Source: Xenorhabdus eapokensis
Lineage (GTDB): Bacteria; Pseudomonadota; Gammaproteobacteria; Enterobacterales; Enterobacteriaceae
Assembly: GCF_001908105.1 (NCBI RefSeq)
Contig: NZ_MKGQ01000017.1
Span: 50,214 to 55,221 of the forward strand
Length of the DNA stretch: 5,008 nt
Reading direction: 5' to 3'
The notes beneath the pieces are model-generated. The model was not told the DNA's origin and made no database searches. It saw only the letters and a program-made list of their open reading frames with translations. Below, in pieces: positions 1-5,008 of the stretch; position 1 is the first letter of the stretch; every line of letters begins with the position of its first letter. The position numbers and the translations under genes are program-made.

Positions 1-35
1 AATACTCTTTTTCGAAAATCTAAGCTGTAGCCCAT
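1..35 (-). CDS. IS630-family transposase, N-terminal fragment (runs off left edge)
   Basis: Reading the minus strand from the ATG at 35-33 gives MGYSLDFRKRV before the window ends. This strongly resembles the opening of IS630-family transposases, whose N-terminal helix-turn-helix region typically starts with M-x-Y-S-[IL]-D-[FL]-R-[KQ]-[KR]-V. These enzymes cut and paste their element into TA dinucleotides using a DDE catalytic domain, which here would lie outside the window. An in-frame stop two codons upstream of the ATG (42-44) fixes this as the only ATG start for the frame. No good ribosome binding site is visible; an AAGG lies too far upstream. Only eleven full residues are available, so the call rests on motif resemblance and not on length. 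Whether the full gene is intact cannot be judged from here. Confidence 0.6.
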   Translation of the reverse strand, partial: MGYSLDFRKRV

Positions 36-98
36 CTCATTTTATGCCTTGTCATCTTAGGTTTAGATATTATGTCATATTGATATGATTTAGCTATA
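1..98 (-). mobile_element. Probable end of an IS630-family insertion sequence
   Basis: The transposase start at position 35 implies that the element's 5' end lies to its right. IS630-type elements usually carry a few tens of bases between the terminal repeat and the transposase start and insert at TA, duplicating it. The AT-rich stretch at about 60-100 contains a CATAT-tg-ATATG inverted repeat (76-87) and ends in a TATATA run (95-100) that would suit a TA insertion point. The exact boundary near 98 is inferred, because the matching terminal repeat at the other end of the element is outside the window. Confidence 0.4.
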
Positions 99-100
99 TA
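72..100 (+). promoter_or_regulatory. Weak sigma70-like promoter candidate upstream of the TolC-like gene
   Basis: ATGTCA (72-77) and TATATA (95-100) are separated by 17 bp and match the -35 and -10 consensus at four of six positions each. A start near 107 would give a leader of about 45 bases before the TTG start. A second possible -10, TATGAT at 84-89, has no convincing -35. If the inferred insertion-sequence boundary is right, this promoter would be borne by the mobile element. AT-rich sequence produces such matches by chance, so this is tentative. Confidence 0.25.
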
Positions 101-152
101 TCACAGTCTTGCCAATAGACGCACTTCGTTATCTCACCTATTTTTCAGGACA

Positions 153-1505
153 TTGTTGCCAGCATCAGTATTACTGATGTCGATATTGATATTTCCCCGC
201 TTTGCCAGTGCGTTTTCCTTAACGGAGGCTTATGCGCTGGCATTGCAGCACGATCCGACGTTTCAGGCTGCTATCAAAGAGCAGGAAGCGGGGCTGGAGG
301 AGAAAAATCTTGGGCTGGCGGAACTGTTGCCCAAGTTATCTTTCAGTTACCAGAATGCCCCCAAAAATTGGCAGAAGATGGATTCGCAATCTTTGGATCA
401 GCGGGGAAGGATCGTCAAAGAGAGCCGTGATCGACAGTATGACAGCTATAGTGGTGCGATTATTTTGACTCAACCCGTGATCGATTTCGAGGCATGGGCG
501 CGTTATCGCACCCGTCAGGCTTATGCCTTGATGAGTGATAGCCGTTTTCGGGCGGATAGCCAGCAATTGGCAGTCAGAGTGGTGAACAGTTACGTGACCG
601 TAGCTTATGCTCAGGATCGGTTGGCACAGGTTGCCCAACAGCGGGCAGCCTATGAGCAACAACTGGAACGTAACCAGAAATTATTTTCTGCCGGTGAAGG
701 CACTCGTACTGATGTCGCAGAGACTCAGGCACGTTACAGTCAAGTATTGGCTGATGAGTTAGCGGTGCAAGATGAGCTGGATGCTGCTATTCGTGGCTTG
801 CAGTTATTAGTTGGCATACCGTTACCAGTAGATATGCCCGTTGATCGTTTATCCGACTCTCCGCGGTTTAAAGCCATCAGACTGGAATTAGAACACTACT
901 CTGATTGGGAACAACTGGCGTTACGTCAGAATCCACAACTGGCGGCAGCCCGTCAGAGAGTTGATGTGGCGTATCACGATATTGAGCGTAGCCGGGCGGG
1001 ATATCTGCCGAAACTGGAGCTATATGCTTCCCATAGCGAAAATAAATCCAGCAGCGATAACAGCATCGACCAAAAATACCAGACGGATTCCATTGGATTG
1101 CGGATATCCATGAACCTCTATAATGGTGGAGGTACGGCGGCAGCCGTGCGCCAATCAGCCGCAAATTATGGCAAGACTAAATTCGAAATGGATGCCCAGG
1201 CAGGGGAAATTCTGAATGCACTGCGGCGCAATTATAACGCGTGCGTGAATGGTGAAAAGCGGATACGAGCTTATGAAACGGCGGTAGAAGCGGCGGCATT
1301 ACAAGTGAAAGCGACGCAAAAAAGTGTCGCTTTGGGGCAGAGAGTGAATGTCGATATATTGAATGCCGAGCAACAGCTTTATACCGCCCGCCGTGAACTC
1401 TCTCAGGCAAAATATGACTATATGAAAGCGTGGATTGGGTTATTAGATGAATCCGGTCAACTACAAGGTGAACATATTGAGCTAGTTGCTGATTATTTTG
1501 GTTGA
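153..1505 (+). CDS. TolC-family outer membrane efflux/type I secretion protein
   Basis: This is a trimeric outer membrane channel protein of the OEP/TolC family, which forms the exit duct for type I secretion (proteases, haemophores) or drug efflux. Two homologous halves are visible: residues about 22-222 and 245-430. Each carries the family pattern of LPKLxxxY at a strand entry (59-66, 285-292), a strand pair near 100-115 and 313-325, and a helix-start motif of the type G-x-x-x-x-x-D-[VI]-x-x-A-[EQ] (181-192 and 395-407). A hydrophobic signal peptide ends at FASA (17-20), leaving FSLTEAY. Length (450 residues) suits the family. There is no ATG start: TTG at 153 or 156 follows AGGA (147-150), the latter with better spacing. 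The frame stays open upstream to 84 and encodes arginine-rich residues that would fit a longer signal peptide. It may be equivalent to PrtF/PrtD-type secretion ducts, but no partner ABC or adaptor gene is in view. Confidence 0.85.
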   Translation: MLPASVLLMSILIFPRFASAFSLTEAYALALQHDPTFQAAIKEQEAGLEEKNLGLAELLPKLSFSYQNAPKNWQKMDSQSLDQRGRIVKESRDRQYDSYSGAIILTQPVIDFEAWARYRTRQAYALMSDSRFRADSQQLAVRVVNSYVTVAYAQDRLAQVAQQRAAYEQQLERNQKLFSAGEGTRTDVAETQARYSQVLADELAVQDELDAAIRGLQLLVGIPLPVDMPVDRLSDSPRFKAIRLELEHYSDWEQLALRQNPQLAAARQRVDVAYHDIERSRAGYLPKLELYASHSENKSSSDNSIDQKYQTDSIGLRISMNLYNGGGTAAAVRQSAANYGKTKFEMDAQAGEILNALRRNYNACVNGEKRIRAYETAVEAAALQVKATQKSVALGQRVNVDILNAEQQLYTARRELSQAKYDYMKAWIGLLDESGQLQGEHIELVADYFG

Positions 1506-1529
1506 GATGATTGCGCTGTTGAGATGATT
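1501..1529 (+). repeat. Tandem 12-bp direct repeat at the end of the TolC-like gene
   Basis: GTTGAGATGATT occurs at 1501-1512 and again at 1518-1529, a 17-bp period. The first copy includes the gene's TGA stop codon (1503-1505); the second copy lies in the untranslated region. It looks like a small local duplication, with no function inferred. Confidence 0.7.
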
Positions 1530-1534
1530 AAAGT

Positions 1535-1587
1535 GTGATACCCCGTTTTTTTATCCTTAAGATCCGCATAATAGAAACGGGTATCAC
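1535..1587. repeat. Large inverted repeat between convergent genes (stem-loop, possible bidirectional terminator)
   Basis: GTGATACCC (1535-1543) pairs with GGGTATCAC (1579-1587), and GTTT (1545-1548) with AAAC (1575-1578), leaving C1544 bulged: 13 base pairs around a loop of about 26 bases. It sits between the ends of the plus-strand TolC-like gene and minus-strand xni, where a transcription terminator for one or both would be expected. It is not a classical intrinsic terminator: no T-run follows the stem on either strand, and the T7 run (1546-1552) lies inside the structure. Confidence 0.55.
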
Positions 1588-1595
1588 GTACGTAC

Positions 1596-1624
1596 ACCGA
1601 TAGAAAGCGCTAGGGTTTATCGGT
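1596..1624. repeat. Second inverted repeat overlapping the xni stop codon
   Basis: ACCGATA (1596-1602) and TATCGGT (1618-1624) are perfect 7-bp inverted arms around a 15-base loop that contains the palindrome AGCGCT. The right arm includes the end of xni. A transcript leaving xni would form this hairpin and then, after the GTACGTAC palindrome (1588-1595), the larger one at 1535-1587. No T-run follows, so a terminator role is only a possibility. Confidence 0.45.
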
Positions 1625-2372
1625 TAATAAGCCGCAATTGCTGCAAATTACCCTGTAGCGACAAATCGGTTCTTAACGAAGCGATTTCACGGCTGATGTA
1701 AGCTATTTCTTTGTGAGACTCCAATTTTTTTCGCCATTTATCTGGCTGGGCGTCCAGATTTTGGAATAAATTATCCAGTGAACCTGCTTGTTGCAGCAGG
1801 GTGGCGGCGGTTTTTGCGCCAATTCCCTGAATGCCGGGAATTTTACTGCTACTAATACCTGCAAGCCCCCAATAATCGGGAAGTTGACCTGGTTCAACGC
1901 CAAACTCTTGCTGGACAAAAGGCAGATCCAGCCAGCGTTTTTGGAAGTAATCCCGAATTTGGATATTGGCAGAAAGGAGCTGGCAATAGCCCTTATCGGT
2001 TGAAACGATGGTGACATTATGCCCGCTGTGAGCAACTTTTGTTGCCAGTGTTGCGGCTAAATCATCTGCTTCATGCCCTTGTGCGTGCCAGCAAGCAACT
2101 CCCAACGCATTAAATGCTTGTTTAATTAAGGGTAATTCTTGTTGTAAGTTGTCCGGCATGGCCGAGCGACCTGCTTTGTAATCAGGGAAAAGCTGGTGGC
2201 GCCAGCTATGGCTGCGGCCATCTTCATCGAATACCGCAACAGCATGGGTTGGTGATGCGTGGGTGATTAACTGTTTTAACGCATGTTCACAGGCAGGAAT
2301 ACAAGGGCTTCCCTGTACTGCATGGATGCGTCGAATCAGGTTTAAGGCGTCTACAATCAAAAGGTGTATCAT
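1617..2372 (-). CDS. xni: Flap endonuclease Xni (exonuclease IX-like)
   Basis: This is a member of the 5'-nuclease/FEN family, the stand-alone relative of the DNA polymerase I 5'-nuclease domain, thought to act on flap or branched DNA during replication and repair in the cytoplasm. The 251-residue length matches E. coli Xni, and the sequence resembles it throughout. Visible motifs are the N-terminal [12 protein letters not shown] with acidic D8, DYKAGR (64-69) in the DNA-binding arch region, the metal-site cluster EADD (101-104), VSTDKG (123-128), and the helix-two-turn-helix DNA/K+-binding segment around [12 protein letters not shown] (169-180) and IQGIGAKTA (181-189). The ATG at 2372-2370 gives the expected [10 protein letters not shown] start; only a weak GGA (2386-2384) lies upstream, consistent with low or coupled translation. 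It follows ppnN by 72 bp on the same strand with no terminator seen between, so co-transcription is likely. Confidence 0.95.
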   Translation of the reverse strand: MIHLLIVDALNLIRRIHAVQGSPCIPACEHALKQLITHASPTHAVAVFDEDGRSHSWRHQLFPDYKAGRSAMPDNLQQELPLIKQAFNALGVACWHAQGHEADDLAATLATKVAHSGHNVTIVSTDKGYCQLLSANIQIRDYFQKRWLDLPFVQQEFGVEPGQLPDYWGLAGISSSKIPGIQGIGAKTAATLLQQAGSLDNLFQNLDAQPDKWRKKLESHKEIAYISREIASLRTDLSLQGNLQQLRLINR

Positions 2373-2444
2373 GGTCGTTATATTCCATCCGTGGAGCTAT
2401 TCCCTGGCACCAGCCTCATTGAATTGAGCAAAGGTATCCGCGAT

Positions 2445-3812
2445 TTATTTGATTATCTCATAACAGGGTTCATAAGCAGCGCCTCCAGGGAGTTTCATGC
2501 GATCTTGCTCGACAAAATTTTGCAGGAGGTTATCCATGCGATGCATGATATCTGCATCGCCGTGGATCTTGAATGCCCCATGTTTTTCTATAGCGTGAAT
2601 ACCCACTTCTTTAACATTGCCTGCCACAATACCAGAAAATGCGCGTCGCAGTGCTGAGGCAAGTTTTTCCGGTGGCTGGTTTGGGTGTAAATTCAAGTCA
2701 GCCATGTTTTTGTGGGTTGGAGTGAATGGAGACTGTAGGTCAGAGCTGATTTTCAGTGACCAGTTGAAGCTATAGGCATCTCCGGTCGCGCGGCGTTTTT
2801 CTTTGACCTTCGGCATGGTTTTTTTCATTATACGTGCGACTTCTGAGGGGGCATCCACAATAATGCGATAGTGATGGCGAGCCTGTTCCCCCAGGGTATT
2901 AACGATAAATTCATCCAGCACCTGGAAGTAATTGGCGCTCTCTTTGGGACCAGTCAAGACCAGCGGTAGAACCTGATCTTTGTTTTCAGGATGCATCAGG
3001 ATAGACAACAGATACAGCAATTCTTCTGCTGTTCCCACGCCGCCGGGGAAAATAATGATGCCATGAGCGATACGAACAAAGGCTTCCAGTCGTTTTTCAA
3101 TATCCGGCATGATGATTAGTTCATTCACCAGCGGATTAGGTGGCTCTGCCGCAATAATTGAAGGTTCTGTGATGCCGATAAAACGACTTTTTTTGTAATT
3201 CTGCTGAGCATGTCCCACTGCGGCGCCTTTCATCGGCGCTTCCATTGCACCAGGACCACAACCCGTACAGATATTCAGTTCACGTAATCCAAGCTCATTG
3301 CCTACCTTGCGCCCATACAAATACTCTTTCTCATTGATGGAATGGCCGCCCCAACAAACAATCATATTCGGCTCTTCTGAGATATGCAGTGCCTTGGCGT
3401 TACGCAGGATGGAAAAAATGGTGTTGGTAATGTGCATACCATTTCCCATATCCAAATTATGTGCCTTCTGTGCATCGGTAATTTGTCCGTGGACAAATAA
3501 AATATCGCGCAGTACGGCAAAAAGATTGGCTTGCAGAGAACGGATGATTTTACCATCAACGAAAGCGTCTTCGGGGGGATTAATGAGTTTCAGCTTTACG
3601 CCACGCTCTCTGCGCAGTACGTTGATATCAAAATTTTGATATTTTGATAGTAACTCCTTACTGCTATCTATTTGACTACCTGAATTGAGAACCGCCAGTG
3701 AACAGTTACGGAAAAGGCGGTATAAGTCACTGCTTGCGGTACGCTTAAGCATATCTACTTCAAGCTGAGAGAGTAAATCCATTGATCCTAATGGATTGAC
3801 ATGTGTAATCAA
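2445..3812 (-). CDS. ppnN: Pyrimidine/purine nucleotide 5'-monophosphate nucleosidase PpnN
   Basis: PpnN (formerly YgdH) hydrolyses nucleoside 5'-monophosphates to the free base and ribose 5-phosphate. In E. coli it is a cytosolic tetramer stimulated by (p)ppGpp. The 455 residues match the 454-residue E. coli protein nearly end to end. The central LOG/lysine-decarboxylase-like Rossmann domain shows CWGGHSIN (153-160), [16 protein letters not shown] (182-197) and the family signature PGGVGTAEE (256-264), including the glutamate equivalent to E. coli E264. Flanking N-terminal (about 1-145) and C-terminal (about 330-455) regions, which in E. coli PpnN take part in regulation, are both present. 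The start codon is TTG (3812-3810), supported by an AAGGAG ribosome binding site (3824-3819) six bases upstream and by the conserved MITH-PLGSMD N-terminus; no in-frame ATG fits. It lies 113 bp downstream of queF and 72 bp upstream of xni. Confidence 0.97.
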   Translation of the reverse strand: MITHVNPLGSMDLLSQLEVDMLKRTASSDLYRLFRNCSLAVLNSGSQIDSSKELLSKYQNFDINVLRRERGVKLKLINPPEDAFVDGKIIRSLQANLFAVLRDILFVHGQITDAQKAHNLDMGNGMHITNTIFSILRNAKALHISEEPNMIVCWGGHSINEKEYLYGRKVGNELGLRELNICTGCGPGAMEAPMKGAAVGHAQQNYKKSRFIGITEPSIIAAEPPNPLVNELIIMPDIEKRLEAFVRIAHGIIIFPGGVGTAEELLYLLSILMHPENKDQVLPLVLTGPKESANYFQVLDEFIVNTLGEQARHHYRIIVDAPSEVARIMKKTMPKVKEKRRATGDAYSFNWSLKISSDLQSPFTPTHKNMADLNLHPNQPPEKLASALRRAFSGIVAGNVKEVGIHAIEKHGAFKIHGDADIMHRMDNLLQNFVEQDRMKLPGGAAYEPCYEIIK

Positions 3813-3818
3813 GAATGA

Positions 3819-3824
3819 CTCCTT
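3819..3824 (-). promoter_or_regulatory. Strong Shine-Dalgarno for the TTG-initiated ppnN
   Basis: On the minus strand AAGGAG lies exactly six bases before the TTG at 3812-3810. This is the best ribosome binding site in the window and decides the start, since the first residues also match the conserved PpnN N-terminus. Confidence 0.8.
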
Positions 3825-3827
3825 TTA

Positions 3828-3875
3828 CCCCTTGTGGGGATTCCTCAGTAATGATTTACACCCTATTGGGTATAA
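3828..3875 (-). promoter_or_regulatory. Two small tandem hairpins in the ppnN leader
   Basis: In minus-strand RNA, UUAUACCC (3875-3868) pairs with GGGUGUAA (3863-3856) through eight pairs, one of them U-G, closing an AAUA tetraloop. Twenty-odd bases downstream, CCCC (3839-3836) pairs with GGGG (3831-3828) around an ACAA loop, ending three bases before the ribosome binding site. Placement just upstream of the Shine-Dalgarno suggests a possible influence on translation, but no ligand or known riboswitch class is recognised. The loops do not match the ACGR consensus of the guanidine-II class. Confidence 0.4.
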
Positions 3876-3893
3876 CTGACTTCATCCAACAGT

Positions 3894-3940
3894 TTAGCTC
3901 GCGGTCACTAATCAGATTATTTCGATTATTGGCGAGCTAA
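3894..3940. repeat. Inverted repeat spanning the queF stop codon
   Basis: TTAGCTCGC (3894-3902) and GCGAGCTAA (3932-3940) are perfect 9-bp inverted arms separated by 29 bases. The right arm encodes the Leu-Ala-Arg near the QueF C-terminus, and the loop contains the stop codon and a nested TAATC-A-GATTA palindrome. It could fold at the 3' end of queF mRNA. No T-run follows, so it is not a standard terminator. Confidence 0.5.
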
Positions 3941-4771
3941 CCTTCCTGTTGTTGGGATAAACGCCTCGTTACTGCGCCACGGATTGATATCCAATCCTCC
4001 CCGACGGGTATAGCGTGCATAAACCGTGAGTTTTTCAGGCGCACATAACGTCATTACATCATTGAAAATGCGCTCGACACATTGTTCATGAAATTCATTG
4101 TGATGTCGGAAAGAAACTAAGTAGCGCAATAGTTTTTCCTGATCGATTTTTGCACCTTGATAGCGGATCATTACCGATCCCCAATCGGGCTGGTTGGTGA
4201 TCAGGCAGTTTGATTTTAGCAAGTGGCTAACCAGAGTTTCCTCAACAACAGGGCCAGTTGCTGCGTTGTTAAGGTAATCGCGCTTGAATTGATAATCATC
4301 AATGTCAATATCCTGATTATCGATGCATTTTCCGGCAAATTCGCCAATTGGTTGTTGGCTGAAATCGTGCAGGGGATGCAGAGCAACCTCAATGTTGCCA
4401 TTGGCACAAGCAGATAAATCTTGTTGCAAGGTTTTCTGTACTGTTTCCCAATCAGCAAAACGAGTTTGGTTAAAGCTGTTTAGATAAAGTTTAAAGCTTT
4501 TTGATTCGATAAGGTTTTCACTGGTCGCATCTAAGCTGACATGACCGATGGCAACTTGAGGAACACCGCGTGCATTGAGCCAGGAAAGTTCGTACATGGT
4601 CCAGATATCTGCACCATGAAAAGGGAGACTATCAGGAAACAGCCCAAGTGGCTCGCGGTTCATACTGCGGGGAACCGCTTGTAATAAAGTGGGATCATAG
4701 TTATCGCGGTAGGGGGTTGGTTTACCCAATGTGAGTTGGGAAAGAGCATGATTATCTTGATATAAAGACAT
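3926..4771 (-). CDS. queF: NADPH-dependent 7-cyano-7-deazaguanine reductase QueF
   Basis: QueF reduces the nitrile of preQ0 to the aminomethyl group of preQ1 with two NADPH, the step before insertion into tRNA in queuosine synthesis, in the cytoplasm. At 281 residues it is the long two-domain (YqcD-type) tunnel-fold form, close to the 282-residue E. coli enzyme. The QueF signature [17 protein letters not shown] starts at E89. The catalytic nucleophile is C189 in [16 protein letters not shown] with proton-relay D196, and substrate-binding H228-E229 fall in [10 protein letters not shown]. These agree in order and spacing with the Vibrio cholerae residues E94, C194, D201 and H233. The conserved C-terminal [17 protein letters not shown] is intact. 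The ATG at 4771-4769 follows AAGGA (4782-4778) by six bases. A promoter candidate lies at 4794-4822. ppnN follows 113 bp downstream on the same strand. Confidence 0.97.
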   Translation of the reverse strand: MSLYQDNHALSQLTLGKPTPYRDNYDPTLLQAVPRSMNREPLGLFPDSLPFHGADIWTMYELSWLNARGVPQVAIGHVSLDATSENLIESKSFKLYLNSFNQTRFADWETVQKTLQQDLSACANGNIEVALHPLHDFSQQPIGEFAGKCIDNQDIDIDDYQFKRDYLNNAATGPVVEETLVSHLLKSNCLITNQPDWGSVMIRYQGAKIDQEKLLRYLVSFRHHNEFHEQCVERIFNDVMTLCAPEKLTVYARYTRRGGLDINPWRSNEAFIPTTGRLARQ

Positions 4772-4793
4772 TAGGATTCCTTAAGGCTAAACA

Positions 4794-4822
4794 ATCTTAC
4801 ACTGAGATAGTCTTTACGACAA
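4794..4822 (-). promoter_or_regulatory. Candidate sigma70 promoter for queF
   Basis: On the minus strand TTGTCG (4822-4817) and TAAGAT (4799-4794) are separated by exactly 17 bp, each matching the consensus at four of six positions. Transcription would start near 4787, leaving a leader of only about 15 bases with AAGGA (4782-4778). That leaves no room for a preQ1 riboswitch. Confidence 0.4.
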
Positions 4823-4862
4823 AGAGTGTCTTGGTGACTAAAATCATCTGTACTATATCAAG

Positions 4863-4877
4863 GAATCATGATGATTC
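4863..4877. repeat. 15-bp palindrome, possible operator
   Basis: GAATCAT-G-ATGATTC is a perfect inverted repeat with 7-bp arms around one central base. It lies 92 bp upstream of the queF start and just left of the plus-strand promoter candidate, a position suited to a dimeric regulator. It does not match any operator that I recognise. Confidence 0.45.
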
Positions 4878-4923
4878 GTATTTTTATTGCGCATTATCCC
4901 TTAGAACCCATTCGGAATCTTTT

Positions 4924-4951
4924 TTGAACGTAATTGTTTTTCCTGTATTCT
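4924..4951 (+). promoter_or_regulatory. Candidate rightward promoter
   Basis: TTGAAC (4924-4929) and TATTCT (4946-4951) are spaced by 16 bp, matching the -35 at four of six and the -10 at four of six. It would drive transcription towards the right edge, where a gene divergent from queF may start beyond the window. Confidence 0.3.
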
Positions 4952-5008
4952 GTCCGCCCAAATAAGATAAGTGCCTATATAAGTGACCTGCTGGAATGAG
5001 AAAAACCT

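Larger units (their letters stand above)
4772..5008. other. Intergenic region right of queF, no recognised gene
   Basis: This 237-bp end of the window holds the queF ribosome binding site and promoter candidate, a 15-bp palindrome, a plus-strand promoter candidate and short open frames. The minus strand is open from 5006 to a TAA at 4886-4884, about 40 codons, and a second minus frame is open to about 4902; neither translation resembles a protein I know. An ATG at 4996 opens four codons before the edge with no proper ribosome binding site. Confidence 0.6.

Noticed and set aside
1535..1587. Classical Rho-independent terminator
   Set aside because: The stem is good, but neither strand has a T-run directly after it; the T7 run is inside the hairpin.
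2364..2657. 97-codon plus-strand open frame
   Set aside because: It lies mostly antisense to the well-supported ppnN C-terminus and the start of xni; its translation looks like no known protein and it has no ribosome binding site.
3828..3875. Guanidine-II (mini-ykkC) riboswitch
   Set aside because: The two hairpins sit in the right place, but their loops are AAUA and ACAA instead of the conserved ACGR, and PpnN is not a guanidine-related gene.
4772..4822. preQ1 riboswitch controlling queF
   Set aside because: The likely leader is only about 15 bases, and no C-rich loop pseudoknot with an A-rich tail is visible.
4868..4927. 19-residue plus-strand ORF with AAGGA upstream (leader peptide)
   Set aside because: The ATGATG lies within the palindrome at 4863-4877 and the peptide has no regulatory codon run or following attenuator; it is too short to support as a gene.
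4996..5008. Start of syd or another divergent gene at the ATG near the right edge
   Set aside because: Only four codons (MRKT) are seen, the ribosome binding site is missing or far too close, and the residues do not match the Syd N-terminus.

Overview
The window looks like a chromosomal segment of a moderately AT-rich enterobacterium. The three minus-strand housekeeping proteins resemble the E. coli proteins closely along their whole length, but with a Morganellaceae-like flavour (Xenorhabdus, Photorhabdus or Proteus type). The genus is an inference from protein style and base composition, not from a search.

Layout from left to right. Positions 1-35 (minus) appear to be the first codons of an IS630-family transposase that runs off the left edge; the outer end of that element probably lies near position 95-100. 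Next comes a plus-strand TolC-family outer membrane efflux/secretion protein (about 153-1505). It has no ATG at its 5' end, and its reading frame stays open leftwards to the inferred insertion-sequence end. A convergent intergenic gap (1506-1616) follows, holding a tandem 12-bp repeat and two inverted repeats. Then three minus-strand genes are read right to left: queF (4771-3926), ppnN/ygdH (3812-2445) and xni/ygdG (2372-1617). The right end (4772-5008) is intergenic, with a queF promoter candidate, a 15-bp palindrome and no recognised gene.

How the genes relate. QueF makes preQ1 for queuosine tRNA modification. PpnN cleaves nucleoside 5'-monophosphates to free bases and ribose 5-phosphate. 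Xni is a flap endonuclease-like DNA-processing enzyme. They share strand and neighbourhood but not an obvious pathway. In E. coli queF and ygdH are also neighbours, but sdaC and sdaB lie between ygdH and xni; here only 72 bp separate them, so ppnN-xni are probably co-transcribed. The TolC-like protein would be the outer membrane duct of a type I secretion or efflux system whose inner-membrane partners are not in this window.

Most of the window is ordinary core genome. The parts worth a second look are the insertion-sequence boundary that may have removed the native start of the TolC-like gene, the structured leader before the TTG-initiated ppnN, and the unexplained inverted repeats between genes. 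I saw no CRISPR array, no tRNA or rRNA gene and no clearly new multi-gene system.
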